64,000 bases of DNA from Melieria omissa (GCA_963971225.1 OZ020270.1:21153689-21217688), one strand, 5' to 3'. Shown: positions 21,954 through 39,720, counted from the stretch's first letter. Translations and numbers: made by a program. The notes: generated from the sequence alone by a model not told the origin.

Positions 21954-23438
21954 TTTGGCATCTCAAAATGCAAAACGCTACACATTAATAAGGGAATTTG
22001 GAAGGATGAAAACACAACAATCACAGTCAACGATGAAATAATGAGCAACCTAGAACAACATGAGACATACAAATACCTCGGCTTTCAACAAAATACAAAA
22101 ATAGACCACAGCAAAATTTAAACCGAACTAAAACAAAATTACAATACTCGCTTAAAACAATTACTAAAATCATACCTCAACTCAAGAAATCTCTTTAAAG
22201 CAATAAACACATATGCCATAGCCATCCTGACATATTCTTTCGGGATAATAAACTGGACAAAAACCGACATTGAAGACCTAGAAAGACTCACCCGCAAACA
22301 ACTTACAAGATATGACAAACTACCCCCTAGATCGTGTACACAAAGAATCACCTTACCACGGAAATCAGGAGGGCGAGGGCTCACCGATATACAAAACTTA
22401 CACAATAAACAAATTATAAAACTAAGATATTACTTCCAACAAAGTGATGAACCCCTACATGCTGCCATAGTTAAAGTCGATGAACAATACACACCACTCC
22501 ATCTCAGTAATCTGGATAAACAATAAAACATACAATCAATAGAAGAAAAAAAGACACAATGGACAGGAAAGGAGCTACATGGAAGACACCCACACATAAT
22601 GCAAAGCAACAACATAGATAAAGACAACACATATACATGGCTTAATCGAGGTGAACTACAACCGGAAATAGAAGGACAAATAATAGCAATACAAGATCAA
22701 ATAATACCCACAAGAAACTTCCTCAAATATATAATAAAAGACAACACCATAACGACCGATAAATGCAGACGATGTAGCCTTCATACAGAGACAATAGAAC
22801 ATTTAATCAATGGGTGTCCGATGCTGACAGGAACACAATATACAGAAAGACATAATACAGCCGCAAAAATAATACACCAACTTATATCACAGAAATACAA
22901 ACTCACAGAAAACAACGACCCATATTTTAAATATAAACCTGAAACAATACTAGAAAATGACCACACTAAAATCTACTGGGACAAAACAATACACACAGAT
23001 AAAACAATACCACACAATAGACCGGATATAACACTCATAGACAAAACACATAAAATAATATACTTAATAGAAATTAGCATACCCAGTGACCACAACATCC
23101 AAAATAAATACGCCGAAAAAATAGAAAAATACCAACAACTAAAATATGAAGTAAAAAGGGTATGGAAACAAAATGAAGTACGAGTGATACCCTTTATAAT
23201 ATCCTCCACCGGCATTTTACATAAAACTTTTATAGAAAACTTAAACCTGCTAGGAATACCGAAAACAACACACCACACGATACAGAAGTCGGTTATTCTT
23301 AAAACAGCACACATCGTAAAAACATTCCTAGGTGTGCAATAGAAGTGTCAAAATGGCCTGCAGCCGGCAATCTGCCGCCATGTTTGACTAAAATGGACCC
23401 TGCCTCGCGCGGTTGCGGGGGGAAGAGTGGCGTGGGAT
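21954..23438 (+). mobile_element. R4/Dong-like retrotransposon, family B copy B'2
   Basis: It carries the shared stop at 22119-22121 and a private TAA at 22524-22526. The frame is then open to 23342. It keeps the 18 bp B' segment. One base is missing in the GC-rich tail (GCGGTTGCGGGG near 23410) relative to other copies. It is equivalent to B'1 and B'3. Confidence 0.88.
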
Positions 23439-24025
<587 letters not shown>

Positions 24026-24026
<1 letters not shown>

Positions 24027-24043
24027 GGCGCCCGAGCAGGGAC
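24026..24043 (+). promoter_or_regulatory. Primer-binding site of element Ib, tRNA-Lys type
   Basis: TGGCGCCCGAGCAGGGAC follows the LTR end. Confidence 0.9.
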
Positions 24044-24262
24044 CGCCTTACCACAAGTTCACTTTTCGCAAGCTTCCCCCGAGGAGTCGGAGTATATCCT
24101 CCGGACGACTCAAGCGTTAAGCGATAGTGAGCCGGTACGTGAAGCCAGTCGTGCCTCAGTAGGTTGTCTGCAAATAATCCGTTAACGCAGACAACTTAAC
24201 AGGACAACACGACCCTTCCAGGCGGTGCCCGCACATAAACAAAAAAGGCGTTGGTGAACACT

Positions 24263-24295
24263 AAGGCTGCGATTCCCACGGGACCCTCCAGTCTT
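24263..24295 (+). promoter_or_regulatory. Leader hairpin type 1 of element Ib
   Basis: Same AAGGCTG/CAGTCTT stem and 19 nt loop as in Ia. Confidence 0.62.
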
Positions 24296-24926
24296 AAACA
24301 AATTGTATTTCATTTCGCCAACGACCTGATAACTAACTAAAGCCTTCAATGCTCATCTTAGGGTGAGTAAAAGGACAACAAGTAAACTTACATCGAATTA
24401 AAATTCGAATAAACGATAAAACATATAACCAAAAATTTTTTTTTTTACACGGAAAAATTAGCAAAAGCAAAAAAGCTTTAAAAAAAAAAAAATTTGTTTT
24501 TTCTTCTAAAAGAGAAATCATTGAAGTGTGCAGTGTGTGCATACAGTCAAACCAAGGAAGGAAAAAAATAAAATAAAGAAATACTAATCATTGAAAAGTG
24601 TGCAGTGCGTGCAATGTAAGTGCAAAGTGAGTGCGAAGTGAGTGCCAAGTGCTAGGAAAAGGATATATACGGAGGCAACACAAGGACTAGAGTCACAGGA
24701 AAATAACAGGTGAGTGAATTTTTCTTCCAGCTGACCGAATTGACCAGAATTGACCAATTGAACCAGGTATAGAGGGACTACTACCTAGGGTCGAACAAGA
24801 TAGGCTAGATAACAGAGACCTGGTGTAGTGACAGTGAAAACTTAAAAATAGAAGAAAGGGAAACAGTGACGGTGGGAAGTTAAGATAAAAAAAGGAAACG
24901 GCGCAGTGAAGAACAAGAATAAAGCC

Positions 24927-25855
24927 ATGAAAAAACTTAGTTCAAATAAAAGGTCAAAAAGCCTTGGGGCGATCCCAGAAGAATTAATGCTAATTCACGG
25001 CACAGAGCATACCCCCTGCAGAGATATGCTACCTAAATATGAGTTATTAGATACCACAGAGAAATTGCGCTATCAAGCAAATACTGTAAGTGTACCGACG
25101 GTTGACAAAAATAAAAACCGCTCCTCCCATTCCCGGATGCGCAAAATAGTCCAACCAACGTTTGCAACAAAAACATTTAGTTATATAAGCGAAGTGATGA
25201 CAAAATACTGGGACTGATAGGCGTTGAGTATGTAATCAAAATACTTAAAGGCTCTGGTGACTTAAATGCGAGGTTTGAGTGTGGGTTATGCGAACTTATG
25301 TCGGATGGGTCTGGTATGCAAGATCACTTGATGGGCTACAATCACCGTCTGAAATTTTGAGAAAACCACTTTCCGACTGCCATACGGCAATGCCGACAAT
25401 ATATCGGAAAAATTCCTGAAGAGGATGCTCAGAGAGTTATGTTACAAATTTTGAAAAAATTGGCTGTGGCTATAGAGAAACATCATGGCCGAGATTTGCC
25501 GTATGAATGCATGGAGCGTGATTTTAATATCAATCGTTACGAAATTCTTTCAAAAATATTCTCATTTCGTCATGCCTCTGAACTATATGGCCCTACTTTT
25601 ACACATATAGTAAATTCAAGAGACGTTGATCAGCTAGTTGCAACAAGGCATAACCTTGTTCCCCAGAAATCTTTGAATAAGACTGTCTACCCCTGTCATT
25701 CAGGTTTTGCTTCTCGTAACAAAATTCATAATCCTCAACAGTTCAGCCGACAACATCACCCTGTCCCAGAGTTACGTTATCAGCAGCCGACTGCGAAAAT
25801 GTACAATTTCAATCATTGCTATCCGGAAACATCGTTTGCAACGTCATCTTACCCA
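24927..25855 (+). pseudogene. Captured cellular gene-like segment in element Ib (broken)
   Basis: This is the duplicate of the 5232-6160 segment. The first frame ends at the TGA at 25215-25217, the finger-coding frame resumes just before it, and the shared TGA after the finger lies at 25358-25360. The C-x2-C-x11-H-x5-H finger and His/Gln-rich tail are unchanged. The breaks were therefore present before the macro-unit was duplicated. No function can be assigned beyond likely nucleic-acid binding by the parent protein. Confidence 0.55.
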
Positions 25856-25864
25856 ACTCCTGTT

Positions 25865-26035
25865 TATTTTTGTTTTATTGCTAACAAACAGATAAAAAGC
25901 AAGCAGAAGCCGCTGTACAAGAAAGAAACTGTCGATGAAAATAGAAATGCCACAGTAATCACGCAAACTGGAAAAAAAATTCCACAAATCCGACATAAGA
26001 AATGTCTGACGACCAATAAGAAACAACATCGGTAA
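25865..26035 (+). pseudogene. pol: First pol C-terminal tail in element Ib
   Basis: Same sequence as the Ia tail at 6170-6340, still fused in frame to the captured segment. Confidence 0.7.
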
Positions 26036-26371
26036 AGAGCACATAACTCATGCATAGATCCTTGTGCCCCAGCGGTCTGGGTACAAATTCGTTTGTAGTC
26101 GATCAAGCCAGATTGGTTCAATTCCAGTTAACTCGGTGGTCCGAGTGGCGAACAATCGAAGTGGTTCAACTCCACCAGGAGGACTATGTCTTCAACTGAC
26201 GTGAAATCACTCGTGCCATGAGTAGGCCATTTGCAATTATTAACGCTTTTGGCTAAAAGGGAACAACGCGAGCTTTCCAAAGTCATATGAGTGAAGTGCC
26301 TCTATGCCGATAATTACAAAAAAAAAAACAAAAAAAAAAAGGGAAACAATGATTTAAGGGGGCTTATTCGA

Positions 26372-26596
26372 AAAAACCTCCGACTGCAGAACACACCCAG
26401 AAATGCAAGAAGGTCAAAACCAAGAACATATAGGAAGGGCGAGGAAATTTTCGTAGCAATCAAGACAATAAAAGGGAAAAACAAACCATTGTACCGTAAA
26501 GAGATAGTATCTAAAGACAATAGGGTGACAGTAACGACGGAAAGTGGAAGAAGAATTCACAAGGCCCATATCAAGAGTTGCACTCCAAAAAAATAA
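26372..26596 (+). pseudogene. pol: Second pol C-terminal tail in element Ib
   Basis: Copy of 6677-6901 with one visible residue change (RWL to RGL near 26357). The leader-like CGTGCCATGAGTAGG segment again lies between the two tails. Confidence 0.72.
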
Positions 26597-28911
26597 AATA
26601 ACATAAAATATGAAAAAATATATGCAATTAAAATATAAAAGAAATTTTATAAATTAGTAAAGACCACATAAAATACAATCAGCAATCTTGTATGCTGAAG
26701 TACGTCAGTAAATCAATCAATAAATATCTTATATACTAGAATATACGTAACAAAATAAGTATAGCATGAAATGCGATAAATGCAATCACATAAGCACTTG
26801 CACCAGCACATATTTGCACCAGCACACAAAATAAAATACAACTGCACGTAAAACACGAAAGCACAAAATATACACTCACACACAAGAAAGAGATATGCTT
26901 TTTACATACCGTCAAGAAACAATCAAAAAAAAAGAGAACAAGTTTTTTTAGTAAAAATAGAAAATTAAGATGTACAAAAAATTATTCAAGTATCATGAAT
27001 ACTGTTAAAATCAAATAGAAAAAAAAGAAACAATGTTATCACACACCCGTCGCAGTACCCAAGTCCCAACAAATATGGCAGATACCTGGCAAGAAGAACC
27101 CAGGTATTGGGGCTCAACTCCCCGTTTGGGAACGACAGAATGGTACCATGCGCATAGAATATATATAAAAATAAAATAAAAAGAAAAAAGAAAAGAAATA
27201 ATGTTAATTAAACAAAAAGGAAAATAGGTGCATAACTACCTAGAATACGTTACTGGACCTCCAGATCATTATCCTATATTATATTTTGTAATATTAAAAT
27301 ACCTTATACCAATTCCCACTAACTACAAAAAGGTAACCACTTGTTAAGGAAACTACTTAATACAAATTTTTTAACTAACTAGTTAACACATTAACAGATA
27401 AGTCTTAACAAATTTTACACCTAAACAACTATCCTAAGCTAGGTTACTACACCTCCTGACGGTGGCAAATGGCGTCCGGATATTCAACTACAAGGCGCCT
27501 GTGGTGACGATTCAACACGGGAACGCATGGGTCATCAGTGGGCATTTCAAAATGGTGCACGTCATCAATACAGGATCCCTTAAGGAAGCGGCAAAGAAGA
27601 TTACTGCGGTGGCCCAAGACGCGCTGAGGAGCACAGAAGACAAGGCTATTTTTGACTACTACGTAAACCAAATTAATGACCGCCTTGACGAACTTCGCAG
27701 CAGCAAGAGGAAGACTCGCTCCATTGACTGGCTGGGAGCTGCGTGGAAATGGATAGCTGGTTCACCCGACGCCACCGATTGGAATCAGGTGCTGAATTCA
27801 GAGAAAGAAATCTGGGAGAACAACAATCAGCAATACAAAATCAATAATGGTATCTTGGAAGCCACGAGTGATGTCATAGCCAAGGTTAACGAAATGATAA
27901 CGAAGGTCAACAACGTTTCAAAATACGTAGAAACGATGGAGCCAGGACGCAACATTATGAGTAAGGTGCTTATACTAAAAGAACAGGTAGATGAAGTCGT
28001 AAGGGCATGCCAAATGGCAAAGAACGGGATCGTGAACACTAACCTCCTCGACAAGGAAGAGATCAATCAAGTTATATCGGAAATAGAGACGTTGCCGTAC
28101 CAGAACGCGATTGAAGCTATCGAGTATGGGAAGCCTTCAGTCTACACGAACGGTACGCTGCTGCTGTATGTGCTCTCACTGCCGAAAACCAAGAACGAAA
28201 GGTATCATCTTCTAACAACAAGAGCCACCATCTCAGAGGGCAAACAACTAGCTCTCAATTATACCAAGATGCTGGTTAACCAAAGAGAAACGTTCGGCAT
28301 CACCGGAACGTGCACACACATCAGCAATTCAACGATCTGCTACCCCGAGGAGATAGAAGTGCTGCCCGAAGATAGCTGCCTGCCACGAGTGATTAAAGGA
28401 GGCGACGCTGAATGCCACTACGTACCCAGCGACAAGGAGGTGATCGAGACGATAGACGACAACACACTATTTCTCACCAATTTCAGGGAACCATCAGGGC
28501 AGAAAATTATACCAAATTATTGGAGGGAACCTTCGTCATCCAGCTAAACAACGAAACCATCGAGTTGGGAAACGAGACTTATTCTAGCAGATCCGTGACA
28601 AGACTCTTGGCACTACCGCCAGTCCTCCACAACATAACGAATCGCGGTCTAAAGCCAACCTTAGAATATGTGCACGATGGCCACTTACAAAACTTCAAGT
28701 ACATGGGGCACCTGAAGAATATGACTAACCTTTCTGTCGTTGCAGATTCTCTGATCTTTTCAGTAATGGCTTGCTTGGCATACCTCTTTTGGCGAAGACT
28801 AACGATGAAGACGGGCATCCCGCCACTCCAGGAACCAGCGGGAGCCCAAGCTGCCACGCAACATCCTCTGGCAACCATAGTCAGCGGGACACAGACTTTT
28901 GAAGGGGCAGC

Positions 28912-30947
<2,036 letters not shown>

Positions 30948-32415
30948 TTTGGCATCTCAAAATGCAAAACGCTACACATTAATAAAGGAATTTGGAAGGA
31001 TGAAAACACAACAATCACAGTCAACGATGAAATAATGAGCAACCTAGAACAACATGAGACATACAAATACCTCGGCTTTCAACAAAATACAAAAATAGAC
31101 CACAGCAAAATTTAAAGCGAACTAAAACAAAATTACAATACTCGCTTAAAACAATTACTAAAATCATACCTCAACTCAAGAAATCTCTTTAAAGCAATAA
31201 ACACATATGCCATAGCCATCCTGACATATTCTTTCGGGATAATAAACTGGACAAAAACCGACATTGAAGACCTAGAAAGACTCACCCGCAAACAACTTAC
31301 AAGATATGACAAATTACCCCCTAGATCGTGTGCACAAAGAATCATCTTACCACGGAAATCAGGAGGGCGAGGGCTCACCGATATACAAAACTTACACAAT
31401 AAACAAATTATAAAACTAAGATATTACTTCCAACAAAGTGATGAACCCCTACATGCTGCCATAGTTAAAGTCGATGAACAATACACACCACTCCATCTCA
31501 GTAATCTGGATAAACAATACAACATACAATCAATAGAAGAAAAAAAGACACAATGGACAGGAAAGGAGCTACATGGAAGACACCCACACATAATGCAAAG
31601 CAACAACATAGATAAAGACAACACATATACATGGCTTAATCGAGGTGAACTACAACCGGAAATAGAAGGACAAATAATAGCAATACAAGATCAAATAATA
31701 CCCACAAGAAACTTCCTCAAATATATAATAAAAGACAACACCATAACGACCGATAAATGCAGACGATGTAGCCTTCATAAAGAGACAATAGAACATTTAA
31801 TCAATGGGTGTCCGATGCTGACAGGAACACAATATACAGAAAGACATAATACAGCCGCAAAAATAATACACCAACTTATATCACAGAAATACAAACTCAC
31901 AGAAAACAACGACCCATATTTTAAATATAAACCTGAAACAATACTAGAAAATGACCACACTAAAATCTACTGGGACAAAACAATACCACACAATAGACCG
32001 GACATAACACTCATAGACAAAACACATAAAATAACATACTTAATAGAAATTAGCATACCCAGTGACCACAACATCCAAAATAAATACGCCGAAAAAATAG
32101 AAAAATACCAACAACTAAAATATGAAGTAAAAAGGGTATGGAAACAAAATGAAGTACGAGTGATACCCTTTATAATATCCTCCACCGGCATTTTACATAA
32201 AACTTTTATAGAAAACTTAAACCTGCTAGGAATACCGAAAACAACACACCACACGATACAGAAGTCGGTAATTCTTAAAACAGCACACATCGTAAAAACA
32301 TTCCTAGGTGTGCAATAGAAGTGTCAAAATGGCCTGCAGCCGGCAATCTGCCGCCATGTTTGACTAAAATGGACCCTGCCTCGCGCGGTATGCGGGGGGA
32401 AGAGTGGCGTGGGAT
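30948..32415 (+). mobile_element. R4/Dong-like retrotransposon, family B copy B3
   Basis: Start of macro-unit 3. The shared stop is at 31113-31115, after which the frame is open to 32318. It lacks the 18 bp B' segment, as do B1 and B2. Private changes include a Lys for Thr next to the knuckle histidine (SLHKET). Confidence 0.88.
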
Positions 32416-34146
<1,731 letters not shown>

Positions 34147-35632
34147 TTTGGCATCTCAAAATGCAAAACGCTACACATTAATAAGGGAATTTGGAAGGAT
34201 GAAAACACAACAATCACAGTCAACGATGAAATAATGAGCAACCTAGAACAACATGAGACATACAAATACCTCGGCTTTCAACAAAATACAAGAATAGACC
34301 ACAGCAAAATTTAAACCGAACTAAAACAAAATTACAATACTCGCTTAAAACAATTACTAAAATCATACCTCAACTCAAGAAATCTCTTTAAAGCAATAAA
34401 CACATATGCCATAGCCATCCTGACATATTCTTTCGGGATAATAAACTGGACAAAAACCGACATTGAAGACCTAGAAAGACTCACCCGCAACCAACTTACA
34501 AGATATGACAAACTACCCCCTAGATCGTGTACACAAAGAATCACCTTACCACGGAAATCAGGAGGGCGAGGGCTCACCGATATACAAAACTTACACAATA
34601 AACAAATTATAAAACTAAGATATTACTTCCAACAAAGTGATGAACCCCTACATGCTGCCATAGTTAAAGTCGATGAACAATACACACCACTCCATCTCAG
34701 TAATCTGGATAAACAATACAACATACAATCAATAGAAGAAAAAAAGACACAATGGACAGGAAAGGAGCTACATGGAAGACACCCACACATAATGCAAAGC
34801 AACAACATAGATAAAGACAACACATATACATGGCTTAATCGAGGTGAACTACAACCGGAAATAGAAGGACAAATAATAGCAATACAAGATCAAATAATAC
34901 CCACAAGAAACTTCCTCAAATATATAATAAAAGACAACACCATAACGACCGATAAATGCAGACGATGTAGCCTTCATACAGAGACAATAGAACATTTAAT
35001 CAATGGGTGTCCGATGCTGACAGGAACACAATATACAGAAAGACATAATACAGCCACAAAAATAATACACCAACTTATATCACAGAAATACAAACTCACA
35101 GAAAACAACGACCCATATTTTAAATATAAACCTGAAACAATACTAGAAAATGACCACACTAAAATCTACTGGGACAAAACAATACACACAGATAAAACAA
35201 TACCACACAATAGACCGGATATAACACTCATAGACAAAACACATAAAATAACATACTTAATAGAAATTAGCATACCCAGTGACCACAACATCCAAAATAA
35301 ATACGCCGAAAAAATTGAAAAATACCAACAACTAAAATATGAAGTAAAAAGGGTATGGAAACAAAATGAAGTACGAGTGATACCCTTTATAATATCCTCC
35401 ACCGGCATTTTACATACAACTTTTATAGAAAACTTAAACCTGCTAGGAATACCGAAAACAACACACCACACGATACAGAAGTCGGTTATTCTTAAAACAT
35501 CACACATCGTAAAAACATTCCTAGGTGTGCAATAGAAGTGTCAAAATGGCCTGCAGCCGGCAATCTGCCGCCATGTTTGACTAAAATGGACCCTGCCTCG
35601 CGCGGTATGCGGGGGGAAGAGTGGCGTGGGAT
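34147..35632 (+). mobile_element. R4/Dong-like retrotransposon, family B copy B'3
   Basis: The shared stop is at 34312-34314, after which the frame is open to 35535. The 18 bp B' segment is present. It is the last recognisable part of the macro-array; no element I copy follows. Confidence 0.88.
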
Positions 35633-35673
35633 ATAATAATAATACTACTACTAATAATAATAATAATAATAAT
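35633..35673. repeat. Short TAC/TAA tract at the end of the macro-array
   Basis: Only about 40 bp before unrelated sequence begins at CTTCTTATATA. Confidence 0.9.
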
Positions 35674-35799
35674 CTTCTTATATATAAAAAAAACTTAACC
35701 TTCTGTAACGTGCCAGTGTTTGCGAAAACGGTTCATTCTTTCGGGAAAATTTTTTTTGTGTGTGATAGAAGATGTGAATGCGGTGGTTTATAGCGATAT

Positions 35800-36850
35800 T
35801 ACATGTTTGTACGGCAGGTGGGCGTGGCACCTCCCATACAACCTAAGTTTTTAAGATGGCATATCATCGGAATTTTAACTCGGACAACATTGAAATTTAG
35901 TACAGTGTCATGGCATAAGCGTGTCATTGCACCTGTAAAATTTTATGGTCGCTGGACAAGAGGCGTGGCACTTTTTAAAATCCGGTGTAACTAGAGCGTT
36001 AACATCAATGACATTCGGTACAAACTTACAATTTAGTCGCGTCCTTCGACAGGAGAAATGGGGTGGGCTTTGAACAAGGGGACGTGGCACCGCCCATACA
36101 ACTCAATTCTTTAATATGGAATATCTTCGGAATTATAAGTCGCTCAGTCGCAATTTGGTCATGGCGTAGATGTGTCGTTCTACCGGTAAAATTTATTGGG
36201 CGTTGGACAAGGGGCGTGGCACTTTTTAAATTCCGACGTAACTTTTGAACTATAGCTTTTACATCAACGAGACTCGGTATAAACTTACGATTTATCCGTG
36301 TCCTTCGAAAGAGGGAATGGGGTGGGTTTTGGACAAAGGGGCGTGGCACCGTCCATACAACTCAATTCTTTAATATGGAATAGCTTCGAAGTTGTTGGGC
36401 GCACAGCATTAAAAGTTGGTGTACCGTCATCTCATAGAAGTGTCTTTCTATTGTTAAAATTTGATGGGAGTTGGACAAGGGGCGTGGCATAATTATTTGA
36501 CCCAAACTATCCGCTAAATGTTTAAACTGTTAGTCGCACATTAATGAAACTTAGAATGAACCTGTCCCTCGACAGAAGGAATGGGACGGATTTTTAACAA
36601 GGGGGCGTGTCACCGCCCATACAATTCAATTCTTTTATATGGAATAGCTTCGGAATTGTGCTATTCTATTGATAAGATTTTATCGGCGTTAGAACAGGGG
36701 CGTGGCACATTTTTTATGACCCACCATTTCCGTAAGTCGCACATTAATGAAACTTTGTACGAACTTACCACTTAGTCGCACAATTCGACTAGAAAAAAGT
36801 TGTGAGGATTAGATAAAGGGGCGTGGTACCGCCTACAATTATATATATAT
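35800..36850. repeat. Degenerate satellite with GGGCGTGGCA motif
   Basis: Nine occurrences of a GGCGTGGCAC-like word (near 35821, 35963, 36083, 36214, 36341, 36481, 36603, 36701 and 36821) give a mean spacing of about 125 bp. They alternate between a version followed by CGCCCATACAA and one followed by TTTTTAAA, so the true unit is about 250 bp. Small open frames across it are repeats of one another and are not supported as genes. Confidence 0.8.
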
Positions 36851-37283
36851 ATATACATAAACGTTATTTGTCCTGACTGACGGACTGCCCAGCCCAGCTC
36901 AAACCGATGAAGCTACTAACGTGAAATTTGAACTGTTGGTAGATCTTAAAGAATGAACGTCCGCTAACACGGGATTTTTCGAAAATCGGGGTCTAAAAGG
37001 GCATAACATGCGTTAAGGTGTTGTATGAAGAAACGTGATTTAATGGGCCTAATGATTTCAAATTTGGTGAAAATACTCGAAATCAAAAATAATTCGAGTT
37101 ATTTTATAATTCTTCGATTACCAATATTTAACTGGGCCAACAATGGATTAAGGTTTGTTTGAGGGAAGACTCCGAAAAAAATGAACAGATGGGTCTATTG
37201 ACTTCAAACATTGTAAAATTACTTGAAATAAAAAAATTAGATACGTGTTTCCTATTATTTTCAAAACGTTTGTGCAAAGCCGC
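36851..37283. other. Non-coding stretch between satellite and TAA tract
   Basis: It starts with (AT)n at about 36842, then a TGACTGACGGACTG-like segment. Two diverged copies of a sequence of about 155 bp follow (GGGCCTAATGATTTCAAA near 37044 and GGGTCTATTGACTTCAAA near 37191). No gene is seen. It may be the edge of an unidentified repeat family. Confidence 0.5.
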
Positions 37284-38441
<1,158 letters not shown>

Positions 38442-38442
<1 letters not shown>

Positions 38443-38459
38443 GGCGCCCGAGCAGGGAC
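38442..38459 (+). promoter_or_regulatory. Primer-binding site of element III, tRNA-Lys type
   Basis: TGGCGCCCGAGCAGGGAC. The first leader hairpin starts one base after it. Confidence 0.92.
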
Positions 38460-38492
38460 CTGACTGCGATTCCTACGGGACCCTCCAGTCAG
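38460..38492 (+). promoter_or_regulatory. Leader hairpin type 1, copy 1, element III
   Basis: The stem CTGACTG/CAGTCAG has the 19 nt loop CGATTCCTACGGGACCCTC. Confidence 0.75.
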
Positions 38493-38523
38493 GCTTGTAA
38501 TTTCAAGTATAACAAACCAATCA

Positions 38524-38554
38524 ATCCTGCGATTCCTACGGGACCCTCCAGGAT
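38524..38554 (+). promoter_or_regulatory. Leader hairpin type 1, copy 2, element III
   Basis: The stem ATCCTG/CAGGAT has the same 19 nt loop. Confidence 0.75.
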
Positions 38555-38568
38555 ATAACAATTATGCC

Positions 38569-38597
38569 GACTGCGACTCCTACGGGACCCTCCAGTC
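38569..38597 (+). promoter_or_regulatory. Leader hairpin type 1, copy 3, element III
   Basis: The stem GACTG/CAGTC has a 19 nt loop with one base change (CGACTCC). Confidence 0.72.
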
Positions 38598-38646
38598 AGG
38601 TTAAACAATTGAATATGTAAATATATAAAAATTAAGAAACTGATCG

Positions 38647-38677
38647 ACCCTGCGATTCCTACGGGACCCTCCAGGGT
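38647..38677 (+). promoter_or_regulatory. Leader hairpin type 1, copy 4, element III
   Basis: The stem ACCCTG/CAGGGT has the same 19 nt loop. A degenerate fifth unit (GCTG...CCCTCCAGC) follows near 38689-38720. Confidence 0.75.
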
Positions 38678-38829
38678 ATAACCACCTGCTGGCTGAGATC
38701 CTGTAAATCAGGCCCTCCAGCTTATGTACGGATCCTTGGTCATGGTTAGACGACAGGTCATTCCGCTTAGCGGAGAATCATTACGGCCAGGATACTGTAC
38801 GGTGGAGTTAGTCGTGCCATTAGTAGGTC

Positions 38830-38851
38830 GCTGACAAGCATAAACGTCAGC
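38830..38851 (+). promoter_or_regulatory. Leader hairpin type 2 of element III
   Basis: After CGTGCCATTAGTAGGTC, the stem GCTGAC/GTCAGC closes a 10 nt loop. The equivalent hairpins of Ia, II and IV have different paired bases. Confidence 0.65.
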
Positions 38852-39360
38852 TTCCAAACGGGGCAACCACGACGCTCCCGAAGCAGTAAATCAGTAACAA
38901 AGGAACGTCGCTCGGGTGGACGCCAGGCCAACTAGCTCCAATCTTGGTTTTGCTAAAATTGCGGTGAAAAAAATAAAAAGAAAACCTACAACAAAAGCGA
39001 AAAAAAAAAATTTTCAGATAAAAGTGAAAAAGAACCACGTATAGTTGCCGATACAAATTGCAGAAAAACTTACAAGATTTTGAAATAAAAGTGCAAGGTC
39101 GAAGGTGAAAAAGATCGAGAACTCAAAATATCTTCTCGAAAAAAAAAGCAGTGCAAAAATTTAAGGAAAAAACCTACATCAAGAACAAAGGTGCACGGAC
39201 GAGTTGGAAGGGATCGAAGAAGAAGGCGCAAGGATTGCTGAAATCGACATTGGAAAACTTGCAGACTCGATAATCACTGGAGGAATTTTTTTGCGACATG
39301 AAGGTGTTTTTTATAGTGTAAGTTGGAATACTGTATTCACAAAATACAGAAAAAGAAAAA
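38852..39360 (+). other. A-rich leader of element III
   Basis: No retroviral protein is encoded. An 83-codon frame at 39204-39455 runs into the tandem repeats and has no counterpart in the other elements, so I do not call it a gene. Confidence 0.6.
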
Positions 39361-39700
39361 AGAAAATAAGCAAAAATATATATTTCCTCTCAGGCGCAAT
39401 AAGTAAAAAAGAAAATAAGCAAAAATATATCTTTCCTCTCGGGCGCAACAAATAAAAAAGAAAATAAGCAAAAATATATATTTCCTCTCAGGCGCAATAA
39501 ATAAAAAAGAAAATAAGCAAAAATATATCTTTCATCTCAGGCGCAACAAATAAAAAAGAAAATAAGCAAAAATATATATTTCCTCTTAGGTGCAATAAAT
39601 AAAAAAGAAAATAAGCAAAAATATATCTTTCATCTCAGGCGCAGTAAATAAAAAAGAAAATAAGCAAAAATACACATTTCCTCTCAGGCGCCCTGTGAAC
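39361..39700 (+). repeat. Seven 49 bp tandem repeats with acceptor-like ends, upstream of gag III
   Basis: The unit starts GAAAATAAGCAAAAATATAT and contains TTTCCTCTCAGGCGC, a pyrimidine run plus CAG/G resembling a 3' splice site. Copies begin near 39361 and then about every 49 bp. The last ends 20-30 bases before the gag ATG. A role in splicing or RNA structure is possible. Confidence 0.8.
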
Positions 39701-39720
39701 CCTAGTAATTCTTTAGTAAT

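Noticed and set aside
35803..36775. Several 60-107 codon frames with similar proteins
   Set aside because: They resemble one another only because they lie in the 125/250 bp satellite; no codon pattern or domain supports coding.
39204..39455. 83-codon frame in the leader of element III
   Set aside because: It runs into the 49 bp tandem repeats, has no counterpart in II or IV and shows no domain.
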